Positions 11,822 to 20,529 of a stretch of 64,000 nucleotides of DNA are shown piece after piece. The translations under genes were made by a program, and so were the position numbers. The stretch lies in the NCBI GenBank assembly GCA_949751835.1, contig CATKHK010000059.1:62001-126000 (forward strand), written 5' to 3'. Positions within the stretch are counted from its first letter, which is position 1, and every line of letters begins with the position of its first letter. Below the pieces are notes generated by a model, which was not told where the DNA came from, did not search any database, and saw only the letters and a list, made by a program, of their open reading frames with translations. This DNA is from Blepharisma japonicum. Its lineage: Eukaryota; Ciliophora; Heterotrichea; Heterotrichida; Blepharismidae.

Positions 11822-12976
11822 ATGAAAATTCAACTAGTTTTAGTAGGAATTATTTGCGCGCTCCCACTCTTGCCTACCAAAACAATATCAAAAATAGCAT
11901 TTGGCTCTTGCTACGGCCAATTCAATAACTCAAATCCAAGAATATTTACAAGTATTAAAAATTGGCAGCCAGATTTATTTCTATGGCTGGGCGATGTCGT
12001 CTATGCTGACGAAATGTACTTACCTTTTATGCATACTACTATGAAATTTTCTGATTGGCAGCAAACTTATAACAACTTAAAAACACTCCCCAGCTATGCC
12101 GAACTCAACAATTCTACCATGATAACTGGAATTTGGGATGATCATGATTATGGGCTAAATGCTGGAAACAAAACTTTTATCCATAAAGAAATTTCCAAGC
12201 AATTTTTTTTGGAATTTTTAAATGAAACTAGAGATCATGAAGGAATTTATCACTCAGTAATGTTTGGAGAGGAGGGGAAAAGGATGAAAGTTATTTTGCT
12301 TGATAATCGGTGGTTTAGTGATGATAAAGATGACCCTGAGGGAGACACTTTTGGAGAAGAACAATGGGAGTGGTTAGGAAAAGAACTGAAAAACCCTGGA
12401 GAAATTACATTAATTCTTGTAGGGATTCAAGTAAATGTGGAGTATAGATATGTGCTTGCTGAGATGATACATGAGAAAAGCAGGGTAAGGCTGCTGAATT
12501 TAATTAAAGACATACCAGGAGTAATATTGGTGACTGGTGATATTCATTATGGAGAGCTATTGCTAAATAAATGTTGGAAGTATCCAATTTATGAAATTAC
12601 TGCAAGTGGGCTCTCTCATACAGAACTTACTACTTATGGGCCTGTTATTATTCCGTATTTTTCGATATATGTCCAGATGCCTTACAATGTTTATCCCAGG
12701 GTACACGAAAAACACTTTTCTACATTTGAAATTGATTGGGAAATTGGGCTTATAGAAATAACACATAAAAACACTTTAGGAGATCTAATTCATTCGCACA
12801 CATTTTATTTAAAAGACCTTTACAAAGAAACATCTAGTAGCTACATTTGCAGTCAGAGTCTTAGTGATCGGCATTACACCCAATTCCTTGCAGGACTCGC
12901 TATTTTTATTTTGCCGATCCTTATTAATGTTATCAGTTTCATAATATTTTTAAGAAAGTTTTCTCACAGCTACTAA
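11822..12976 (+). CDS. PhoD-like metallophosphatase, secreted/anchored (384 aa)
   Basis: The protein begins with a signal peptide (MKIQLVLVGIICALPLLP) and enters a PhoD-type metallophosphoesterase fold: IAFGSCYGQ, LFLWLGDVVYADE (metal-binding Asp ~58), TGIWDDHDYGLN (~106-112), VILLDNRWF, EEQWEWLGKEL and VTGDIHYGELL (~237-243). A C-terminal hydrophobic segment (LAGLAIFILPILINVISFIIF) probably anchors it to a membrane. PhoD family enzymes hydrolyse phosphate mono- or diesters using Fe/Ca; the substrate here is unknown. The stop TAA lies only 14 nt from the stop of the convergent AAA ATPase gene. Confidence 0.88.
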   Translation: MKIQLVLVGIICALPLLPTKTISKIAFGSCYGQFNNSNPRIFTSIKNWQPDLFLWLGDVVYADEMYLPFMHTTMKFSDWQQTYNNLKTLPSYAELNNSTMITGIWDDHDYGLNAGNKTFIHKEISKQFFLEFLNETRDHEGIYHSVMFGEEGKRMKVILLDNRWFSDDKDDPEGDTFGEEQWEWLGKELKNPGEITLILVGIQVNVEYRYVLAEMIHEKSRVRLLNLIKDIPGVILVTGDIHYGELLLNKCWKYPIYEITASGLSHTELTTYGPVIIPYFSIYVQMPYNVYPRVHEKHFSTFEIDWEIGLIEITHKNTLGDLIHSHTFYLKDLYKETSSSYICSQSLSDRHYTQFLAGLAIFILPILINVISFIIFLRKFSHSY

Positions 12977-12990
12977 TCCAAGATTACACG

Positions 12991-14940
12991 CTAATTAATT
13001 TTATTCAAATTTCTCTCAAAAGCTTCATAAAACTGTATTTCCTCTATTGTGGTTCTTGGCTTAATTTTTGCAATAGCCTGCATAAAATGACCTTTGTTCA
13101 CAACTTCTGCGTCTAAGTTTTCTGTGATAGCTAAAATTCCAGCTTCTCTTGGTATTAGCACAACTTCGGCGCCTGAATAACCTTCAAGCATACCAGCAAT
13201 TTCTGTGATATTAACATCGCCAGAAATAGGCATTTTCGACATGCTAAGGCTCAAGATAAGTTCTCTAGCTGTTCTATCTGGAAGCGGAATATAAATCATT
13301 TTATCAATTCTTCCAGGCCTAACTAAAGCTTTATCTATAATATTTGGCCTATTAGTGGCTGCCAAAATGATGACATCTTTAAGTACTTCAATTCCATCCA
13401 TTTCATTAAGAAGCGTTGTGAGCACTTTTTCGTTGACTCCTGAGCTGTCTTCTTCTCTATGAGAACCAATAGCATCAATTTCATCAATAAAAATAATGCT
13501 TGGGGCGCACATCCTAGCTTTTCTAAAGATTTCTCTAATTGATCTTTCTGTTTCTCCAACATATTTTGAAAATAATTCAGGGCCTTTGATAGCCATAAAG
13601 TTCATTTTTGATTCAGTCGCTACAGCTTTGGCGAGCATTGTTTTACTACAGCCAGGTGGCCCGTATAATAAAATCCCTTTTGAAGGTCTTAATGCGAATT
13701 TTTCAAATTTTTCAGGATATTCAAGAGGCCATTCTACAGCTTGCTTTATTTGTAGTTTTACTTCGTCGTAGCCTCCTATATCGGTCCATTTCACTTTTGG
13801 GACCTCAATGATGAGATCTCTTAAAGCACTAGGAGAAACTTCAGACAATGCTCCAACAAAATCATCATACCTCACTTCCAGTTGATTGCCTAATTGATAC
13901 CTTGCAATCGCCCTAATTCCTGCTTCTCTGCACAAACTTACCAAATCAGCACCTACAAATCCATGTGTTTGTTCTAGCAGCATGTCCATTTCTTCAGCTG
14001 ACAACTGAACTTTCTTCATGTTTTCACATATCAAAGTAATAATTTCAAGCCTATCATCTCTTGAAGGGACTGGAATTTCTATTTCTTTATCAAGACGTCC
14101 TGGCCTTCTTAATGCTGCATCTAAAGTATTTTGTCTATTGGTGGTAGCGATTACTAATACTCTAGAATTTGGGGTAACACCGTCAAGTTCTGATAGAAAA
14201 GTTGTCACTATTCTTTTTTGGTATTCCTCAACACCAGAATCTCGCTTAGGGCACAGCGTATCAATTTCATCAATAAAGATTATGGCAGGGGCTGAGCTCC
14301 TGGCCTCTTCAAACAGCTCATGGATTTTTTGTTCACTTTCACCAACAAATTTGCTAAAAATTGAGTTATTGAAGATAATTAATTTTGCCTTAGTTTGTTC
14401 AGCTATATATCTTGCAATCATTGTTTTTCCTGTTCCAGGAGGTCCATAAAGCAGCACCCCTTTTGGTGCTGGGATATTCAATTCTTCATAAATTTCAGGG
14501 CAAACCAAAGAAATCTCCACAATCTGTTTGAGGTTTTGCAGCTGATTATGGAGTCCTCCTATCCTTATAGGCTTCATTTTTGCTTCTTTTTCTGGTTCCT
14601 TTGGTATTTCAGGCTTTGATTTAATATGAAATTGTGTGGCTTTTGTTATAAGATAAGGCAAACTTTCTTCTTCATTGATACTCAACGAATCCAGCTGCAC
14701 TTCTAAAGGAATAGTCAGCTTAAAACTTTGAGGTCTACCATATATTTGGATTTGGATTATTTGGTTATTTAACACACCTTTTCCTATTAAATGCTGCCGC
14801 AAGTAGCAGATAAATAGCCGATTTCCAAGAGAAGTCACATCATCAGTTAATTCAATTGCTTCTAGCTCTACTTCTTGGGCTTCTCCTTTGAACTGTTCTA
14901 TTGAAGATTCTATAGGCTCTGCTTTCTTTTTCGGAGGCAT
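12991..14940 (-). CDS. AFG2/SPATA5-type tandem AAA+ ATPase (649 aa)
   Basis: Two AAA modules are complete. D1 has Walker A GPPGTGKT (~166-173), Walker B IIFIDEID (~220-227) and the Arg-finger region LRRPGRLDKEI. D2 has Walker A GPPGCSKT (~427-434), Walker B IIFIDEID (~482-489) and LVRPGRIDKMI. The Cys-Ser form of the second P-loop is characteristic of the AFG2/SPATA5 group rather than CDC48/VCP. The N-terminal ~115 residues form a short, divergent N domain. AFG2 proteins strip the shuttling factor Rlp24 from pre-60S ribosomes in the cytoplasm; that role is inferred from family. ATG at 14938-14940, stop TAG. It starts 54 nt from a divergent gene. Confidence 0.92.
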   Translation of the reverse strand: MPPKKKAEPIESSIEQFKGEAQEVELEAIELTDDVTSLGNRLFICYLRQHLIGKGVLNNQIIQIQIYGRPQSFKLTIPLEVQLDSLSINEEESLPYLITKATQFHIKSKPEIPKEPEKEAKMKPIRIGGLHNQLQNLKQIVEISLVCPEIYEELNIPAPKGVLLYGPPGTGKTMIARYIAEQTKAKLIIFNNSIFSKFVGESEQKIHELFEEARSSAPAIIFIDEIDTLCPKRDSGVEEYQKRIVTTFLSELDGVTPNSRVLVIATTNRQNTLDAALRRPGRLDKEIEIPVPSRDDRLEIITLICENMKKVQLSAEEMDMLLEQTHGFVGADLVSLCREAGIRAIARYQLGNQLEVRYDDFVGALSEVSPSALRDLIIEVPKVKWTDIGGYDEVKLQIKQAVEWPLEYPEKFEKFALRPSKGILLYGPPGCSKTMLAKAVATESKMNFMAIKGPELFSKYVGETERSIREIFRKARMCAPSIIFIDEIDAIGSHREEDSSGVNEKVLTTLLNEMDGIEVLKDVIILAATNRPNIIDKALVRPGRIDKMIYIPLPDRTARELILSLSMSKMPISGDVNITEIAGMLEGYSGAEVVLIPREAGILAITENLDAEVVNKGHFMQAIAKIKPRTTIEEIQFYEAFERNLNKIN

Positions 14941-14994
14941 TTATTCTAGCCACTATATAATAAATGAATTTATTTGAATTAAATTTATAAAGAT

Positions 14995-16746
14995 ATGGAA
15001 GAACTATTAATTGACCTTCTTGAAGGAGAAGTTACCAAATCAATATTCTGAAAAGTCGGGTCCAAAGGTCCTGTTAACCTTACTTCAGGCCTTAAAAAAA
15101 TCTTACATAAAATTTCTAAAGTATTTAAAGGTGACATAGAGCAGCTAGAAGAGTTTTTTTCAATCCCATTAAATCCACTAGATCCAACTGATACTATAAA
15201 CCCAGAGTAATTTTTATATAGAAATATCACTTGGGAGTCGTTTAAAAAAAGACTAGAAACGATGCTAACTAAAGCAATGGGAGTTTCTTATAGTCAAGAT
15301 GACATCACTTGAACTGAAGATGACTCATCAAAGAAGGAATTTTCAGATTCCCCAAAGCAAAGCAGTATAAATATACTGAAAAGGCCACTTATTAATGCAG
15401 TTATAGAAAGCAATGATTATAAGCAGATAAAATCCTTGGTCACTACTCCAAAAGTGTTGACAAAATCAAGCACAATGAATGAGAAATATGAAAAAAATGT
15501 AAATATTTCGCTTATTAGTGATAATCATAGATATCATAAAGGGAACTGAATAGAGCCTTATTTAAAAGAATATGCAAGTGATATTGAATTAATTTTTCAA
15601 TCAAAAGTGTCAAATCAATCCAATATGATTGAAGCACATGAACTTAAAGATATGCTAAGAGATATGTTATGGCTTATGAAACTGCCTCAAGATAAAGACT
15701 TATTTCTATTTGACAGGATGATTGAAAACAGATTTAAGCATACACAAAACAAATCGCAAACAAAATATCTTAAGCTTACTTATAGCCAATGCATAGAATT
15801 AATAGAAGAATGAGCGAGCAAAGAAAACCTTAATCGGCTGTCCTATGAATCTCAGTTGCAAAATACAATTGATGAATACTCTAATTTGCTTCCCGATATG
15901 AAACCTGATAGTGATTTATCAAGCCATCTCTATGATCTAATAGAAAACCTAAAACTTATCAATACAAGCTTTCCGTCAAAATCTTACTATAAATCTGCTC
16001 CAGAAACTTTAATAGAAAAGCAAGTCAGAGGACTTAAAGAAATTTTTAGCTTTTATGCTAGCCAATACAAAGGAATAGGAAAATCTCCCACTTTTGACCA
16101 AATTACTACTCATAAACAAGTTTTAAATGTCAGCAAATTTATCAAATTTTGCAATGATTTTGGTATTATAGGAAAAAAAGGCTCTCAAAGATTGACAATC
16201 CCTCAAATCTCTCAAATTTTTGTAAATAATCAGGGTTGCACAAGGACAATGGACTTGACACAATTCCTGTCAGCAATTGAAAATGTAGCAGAACAGTTCT
16301 GGGCAGCTCAGATGAGTGGAATTTCAGAAAAAGAGGCAAAAGATATAGGGTTGACCAAAAAAAGGCAGCTGCTTTATCAGTATTTGCAATGTGATGACCC
16401 TAATGCATATAACCAAAAATTGAAAGGTTTTGGTTTACCTTTTAGCATGGAGCAGGCTGGATATAGAATTCCTGAATACGATTTAAGCAAAAAATACAAA
16501 TTTAAAGACCAATCCATGGTAAAGCAAAGGATAAATGAATGAAAACAACAAAAAGAAGACGAAAAGCCCAAAAGGTCTAGTTCTGTGCCTATTGGAGTCA
16601 GAATTAATGCCATAAGAATGAGATTAATGCAGCGAAAAGATAAAATCACATGAAACGAGCTGAGAAATATGGAACATGAGTCCTTTATTAATGCTGACGA
16701 GCTTAAAGGAATTTTAACCGAAGATGATATTAAATCTGCTATGTAA
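14995..16746 (+). CDS. Uncharacterised 578-aa ciliate protein
   Basis: Starting at ATG 14995, the frame runs through several TGA (Trp) codons and one 15-nt intron (15207-15221) to TAA 16746. Residues ~230-290 are helical (MLRDMLWLMKLPQDKDLFLFDRMI). Residues ~350-450 read SFYASQYKGIGKSPTFDQIT...LNVSKFIKFCNDFGI...LTIPQISQIF...MDLTQFLSAIENVAE, an arrangement reminiscent of TPPP/p25-alpha or EF-hand-like helical domains, though without clear calcium loops. The C-terminus ends DELKGILTEDDIKSAM. I do not recognise the family. It could be a microtubule- or cilium-associated protein, but that is a guess. Its stop codon directly abuts the stop of the convergent membrane-protein gene. Confidence 0.8.
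15207..15221 (+). other. 15-nt intron in the 578-aa protein gene
   Basis: The sequence is GTAATTTTTATATAG and carries an in-frame TAA. Splicing gives INPENITWESFKKR and restores a frame that stays open for another 500 codons. Confidence 0.85.
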
Positions 16747-17352
16747 TTATAAAGTCCTTTCAATTAACTTAGTTAAACACTCCTTAGTCAATGTGGTAAT
16801 ATAAGCATAACTAATGCAAATCCATATGTTGACAGCTGGCAGGATCATCATCAGAATTATTTGCTCTGACATAACACCCCATCTTTTCGTGCAAACTCGA
16901 TTATTGTCATAGTCTCCACAATTATCTCTATTATGCTGTATTGCAAAGCCCAGCCCAAATGCTTCATATGCTATGACAACTGCTAAAAAGCCCAGGAAAA
17001 ATATATGCAAATATAAACGATACCTTCTCATTTTTGAGTATCGATTATCAGTTCCTTTTACTACAAAAAATCCTAAGCCGCCAATCGCCAAATGGACAAT
17101 AAAAACACCTAAGCTTGCATAAAAGATGTATCTATGTGGGCCTGCAAACCAGCAGACTAGAGGTAAGATTCATGACGTTGAAAGCAAAAAGATACTGAAA
17201 TATTGAATACGAAGGAGAAAAGGTCTGACCATGAGCTCGCGATCTTCTTGTTGGAATTTTTGAGATGGAGTCATGTCACGAATAATTGATTCACTGTCAA
17301 GGCTGGGACCTGCTGGCATAATTCTAGGCTCAAGTTCTCTGTACTCTGCCAT
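16747..17352 (-). CDS. Four-TM membrane protein (201 aa)
   Basis: Two in-frame pieces joined through TGA 17170-17172. An N-terminal cytosolic stretch of ~45 residues (MAEYRELEPRIMPAG) precedes four membrane helices: LLRIQYFSIFLLSTSWILPL, FYASLGVFIVHLAIGGLGFF, YLHIFFLGFLAVVIAYEAFG and IILMMILPAVNIWICISYAY. The loop between helices 3 and 4 has two Cys (NCGDYDNNRVC), which may form a disulfide as in tetraspanin-like proteins. I do not recognise the family. The stop TAA (16747-16749, minus strand) is immediately next to the stop of the opposing gene, so the two transcripts must overlap at their 3' ends. Confidence 0.8.
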
Positions 17353-17878
17353 TTAATTAATTATTCTCTTCTAAAATAAGACTAATAAATAAAGATTTAA
17401 AACCTACTAAAAGCATCAAAGGTTTTTTTATATTACCAGTTCAATAAATTTTTCAAAAATTGATGCAGCTAAGGATCTTTTACTGTCTCATCAATATATT
17501 TGTATTTTTTCAATAAGCAAACGCATATTAATTTGCAAATGATTTCTATTTATTATATATTGCCCAAAAATCTAGAAATTATAAGTATTTTTATATTTTT
17601 TAATTTATTTATAATGGAATTTTATGCATTTAAATGATATCATTTGTAAAGATTACACTTCTAAAATTGGCTCTCAAAGTATAGCTAAACAATTTATTAA
17701 ATTATGCAAATTTATTGCCCTATTTTAAGCGAAGCTTCTCCAATAGTATCTATTCTGATCAGCTCTACCTCCATTTTATTTCAAAATACCTTTCTTTCAG
17801 TCTATGTAAGCTCGTTGATTTTATGATAAATTTACGAAGAATCATTTTAAACTATCCTAATTAGCTTAAAGAACGAAT
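17353..17878. other. Spacer, 526 nt
   Basis: AT-rich DNA upstream of the four-TM protein gene. On the minus strand at about 17.71-17.78 kb a 20-codon ATG frame (MEVELIRIDTIGEASLKIGQ) has protein-like composition, but it is too short to call. Confidence 0.4.
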
Positions 17879-18061
17879 TTATTTAGATAATTTTTCATTC
17901 ACATAAGTTTTCGCTGCTGCTTTTGTGGCTTCTTTTGCGACTTCCCCTGTAACACTACTTGAGTTTAAGAAGCTATTCGGGCTGAAAATTTCATATCCTA
18001 CGAAGAAAATTGTTAAACCTCCTCCTAGCATGATCAAATAATCTCTTATTTTTGGATCCAT
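17879..18061 (-). CDS. Small single-TM protein (60 aa)
   Basis: ATG at 18059-18061, stop TAA. It contains one membrane helix (YLIMLGGGLTIFFVGYEIF) after a short charged start (MDPKIRD) and an Ala/Lys-rich amphipathic tail (EVAKEATKAAAKTYVNEKLSK). The Gly-rich helix and length recall small mitochondrial inner-membrane subunits, but I cannot assign it. Composition differs clearly from the flanking AT-rich DNA, which supports it being real. It is 95 nt from the divergent ALDH gene. Confidence 0.6.
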   Translation of the reverse strand: MDPKIRDYLIMLGGGLTIFFVGYEIFSPNSFLNSSSVTGEVAKEATKAAAKTYVNEKLSK

Positions 18062-18156
18062 TATTTTTTACAATTAACAAATGTCTATTGAAAATTGTCT
18101 GGATAATTTAAATAGCTTCCATAAAAGAGCTACACATTTTTATTAACTATAAATAG

Positions 18157-19731
18157 ATGAGAAGGGCATTTAATTTTACATGGGCAACAATTGACCCCGA
18201 AACCATTTCCAGCACTAACCCAGCTCAGCTGATGAACCTTGTCGGCGGTAAATGGACGTCTTCATCTGACTATCTCAAATGTTTAGACCCTCTTTTCGGT
18301 GGTGAATTTCTTTATGTCCCAAACACATCTAAAACTGAGCTTGAGCCATACTACAAAAGCATCTCAGCAGTATCAAAATCAGGCCTTCACAATCCTCTGA
18401 AAAACGTTGAAAGATATAGAACTTACGGGCAAATTTGCCAAAGAGTGGCTTCTTATTTAAACCAAGAAGAATATTACAATTACTTCGCTAGATTAATTCA
18501 AAGAGCAGTCCCAAAGCATACAGTTCAGGCAAGGGGAGAAATCGCAATACTTAAAACTTTCTGTGAAAACTTCTCTGGGGATCAAGTAAGATTCCTGGCA
18601 AGAGGATTTTCAGTACCTGGTGACCATTTAGGACAGCAGTCACATGGATATCGGTGGCCATACGGTCCTGTAGGGATTGTTGCACCATTTAACTTTCCAT
18701 TAGAAATCCCTATATGCCAGCTTCTTGGTGCTTTATTTATGGGAAATGCTGTTACAATTAAGCCAGATCCAAAAGCAGCTCTATGTCTTGAGCAGTTTGT
18801 AAGGTTTTTGCATTTTTGTGGGATGCCACTAGAAGATGTAAATATTTTGCATGGAACTGGAGAGCCAATGGAGCAGCTGATTCGTGATGACTTATTCAGA
18901 TGCATTCAATTTACAGGCTCAAGCCGCATTGCAGACCATTTATCAGTAATTACTAAAGGAAAAGTAAAAGTAGAAGATGCAGGATTTGATTGGAAAGTCT
19001 TAGGGCCTGATGTGCATGATTTTGATTATGTCGCTTGGACATCAGACCAAGATGCGTATGCATTCAGCGGTCAAAAATGCTCAGCTCAATCTATTTTATT
19101 TGCCCACAATAATTGGGTTCAAGCCGGAATTCTCGATAAACTTAAACAGCTAGCCGAAAGAAGGTCAATTGAAGACTTATCAATTTGCCCAGTTTTAACA
19201 TGGAATAATGAAAAAATTCAGAGGCATGTAGATGCTTGTGCTGCTATTCCAGGTGCCAGAGTTTTATTTGGAGGAAGACCTTTAGATGTACCACATTCGA
19301 TTCCTGAAATTTATGGGTCATATTATCCAACTGCAGTCTATGTCCCTATAGACCAAATTCCTAAACACTGGGACTTAGTTACAACTGAGCTATTTGGGCC
19401 ATTCCAAATTGTGACTGAATGGAATAACATAGAAGATGTTTTAGCTATTCTGGAAAAATTATCACACCACCTAACAGCTGCTCTTGTCACTAAGGACCAA
19501 CAATTCGCTCAGCATGTGCTTGGAAGAACGGTAAATGGGACTACCTATGCAGGAATCAGAGCTAGAACTACTGGAGCTCCACAAAATCATTGGTTTGGGC
19601 CTTCAGGAGATCCAAGAGCTGCAGGAATTGCTACACCTGAAGCAATACAATTGGTTTGGAGTTCTCATAGAGAAATTATTTCAGACATTGGCCCGATTCC
19701 TGAAAATTGGACAATTCCTCCACCATCCTAA
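18157..19731 (+). CDS. Delta-1-pyrroline-5-carboxylate dehydrogenase, ALDH12 type (524 aa)
   Basis: A full-length aldehyde dehydrogenase of the ALDH12 (plant and protist P5CDH) group. Family marks include GYRWPYGPVGIVAPFNFPLE, FTGSSRIADHLS, VKVEDAGFDWKVLGPDVHD (general base Glu ~273), YVAWTSDQDAYAFSGQKCSA (catalytic Cys ~308) and TTELFGPFQIVTEW. It oxidises glutamate semialdehyde/P5C to glutamate with NAD+ in the mitochondrial step of proline breakdown. The N-terminus (MRRAFNFTWATID) is basic and aromatic and could serve as a targeting signal. The start is preceded by TATAAATAG directly before ATG. No TGA codon and no intron. Confidence 0.93.
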   Translation: MRRAFNFTWATIDPETISSTNPAQLMNLVGGKWTSSSDYLKCLDPLFGGEFLYVPNTSKTELEPYYKSISAVSKSGLHNPLKNVERYRTYGQICQRVASYLNQEEYYNYFARLIQRAVPKHTVQARGEIAILKTFCENFSGDQVRFLARGFSVPGDHLGQQSHGYRWPYGPVGIVAPFNFPLEIPICQLLGALFMGNAVTIKPDPKAALCLEQFVRFLHFCGMPLEDVNILHGTGEPMEQLIRDDLFRCIQFTGSSRIADHLSVITKGKVKVEDAGFDWKVLGPDVHDFDYVAWTSDQDAYAFSGQKCSAQSILFAHNNWVQAGILDKLKQLAERRSIEDLSICPVLTWNNEKIQRHVDACAAIPGARVLFGGRPLDVPHSIPEIYGSYYPTAVYVPIDQIPKHWDLVTTELFGPFQIVTEWNNIEDVLAILEKLSHHLTAALVTKDQQFAQHVLGRTVNGTTYAGIRARTTGAPQNHWFGPSGDPRAAGIATPEAIQLVWSSHREIISDIGPIPENWTIPPPS

Positions 19732-19794
19732 ATAAATATTAGTTTTATGATTATACCTAAATTAATTTTAGAAATTTCAACAGAAAAGCTCATA

Positions 19795-20037
19795 TTAGTT
19801 TATTTCCTTTTTGTTGAGACTTGGAGGTAAAGATTGCTTAAGTTTGTCTGCTTTTTGCACATCATCCAATACCAAAGTATAAAGATATTTATTGCAACGG
19901 AGCTTGAACTTCGTCACTTTCCCTATCTTCTTAATGGTGACAGATTTTGCTTGTGCCTTTTGATTGGTGCCTGGTCTGCACATTTGAACAAACATCCTGA
20001 TGTCTTTAACTTCTTTTGGCTATATAGGTCTTACCAT
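19795..20037 (-). CDS. RPL38: 60S ribosomal protein eL38 (75 aa)
   Basis: Two coding exons: ATG alone at 20035-20037, then 20019-19795 to TAA, separated by a 15-nt intron. The spliced start MPKEVKDIRMFVQMCRPG leads into AKSVTIKKIGKVTKFKLRC, NKYLYTLVLDDVQKADKLKQ and SLPPSLNKKE, which match eL38 along its whole length. eL38 is a structural protein of the large ribosomal subunit. Without the intron the frame has no proper start, so the splice decides the model. The remarkable point is that the first coding exon consists only of the start codon. Confidence 0.93.
20020..20034 (-). other. 15-nt intron directly after the eL38 start codon
   Basis: On the minus strand ATG is followed by GTAAGACCTATATAG and then CCAAAAGAAGTT. 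Splicing yields the conserved M-P-K-E start of eL38. The intron contains an in-frame TAG. Confidence 0.9.
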
Positions 20038-20529
20038 GTCAACAAAAAATGGTTATAAGCCTCTCATTCTTTAAAGAATTTTGAATTAAAGTGAAATTAA
20101 TTATTTTTGACGAAAGCAAAGAACATGTAAAAAATAAAAGAAAAAGGAAGTCATAAAAGACAGAAGAAAAATTAGAAGAAAATAATATGATGGCTTATAG
20201 AAGATTTTTTTGAATTTTAATTATATAATTAAGTTTTTGAATATATATAATATAAACATGCATAATGGAGTTTTAAAATTTTGAAATAAAACAATTTATT
20301 GAGAACATTTTAGTGTTATTTTTTAAAAATCTCAACAAGATGGCAGTCATGTGTTCATTTTACTGCTTCTCATATATCCCTCACAAAACTAGTATTGACA
20401 CTAGCTATTAAAGCACAGATACACTTCTCAAGTCTAAGTTTATTTCAATATTTATAAACATCTTATTATTTAAATGCAGTAAATTATGAGCCAGCCAAAA
20501 ATGTCATTATCATAATATATAAATAGCCA
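20038..20529. other. Spacer, 492 nt
   Basis: Divergent promoter region between eL38 (minus) and the second repeat-motif protein (plus). The plus-strand leader ends in AATATATAAATAGCCA immediately before ATG 20530. No gene seen. Confidence 0.55.

Noticed and set aside
11622-11822. 66-codon plus-strand frame before the PhoD gene
   Set aside because: Ile/Leu/Phe/Lys-rich translation typical of AT-rich leader DNA; it ends where the PhoD signal peptide starts.
12431-12447. GTAAATGTGGAGTATAG in the PhoD gene as an intron
   Set aside because: Removing 17 nt would break the frame, while the unspliced frame leads directly into the conserved TGDIHYG motif.
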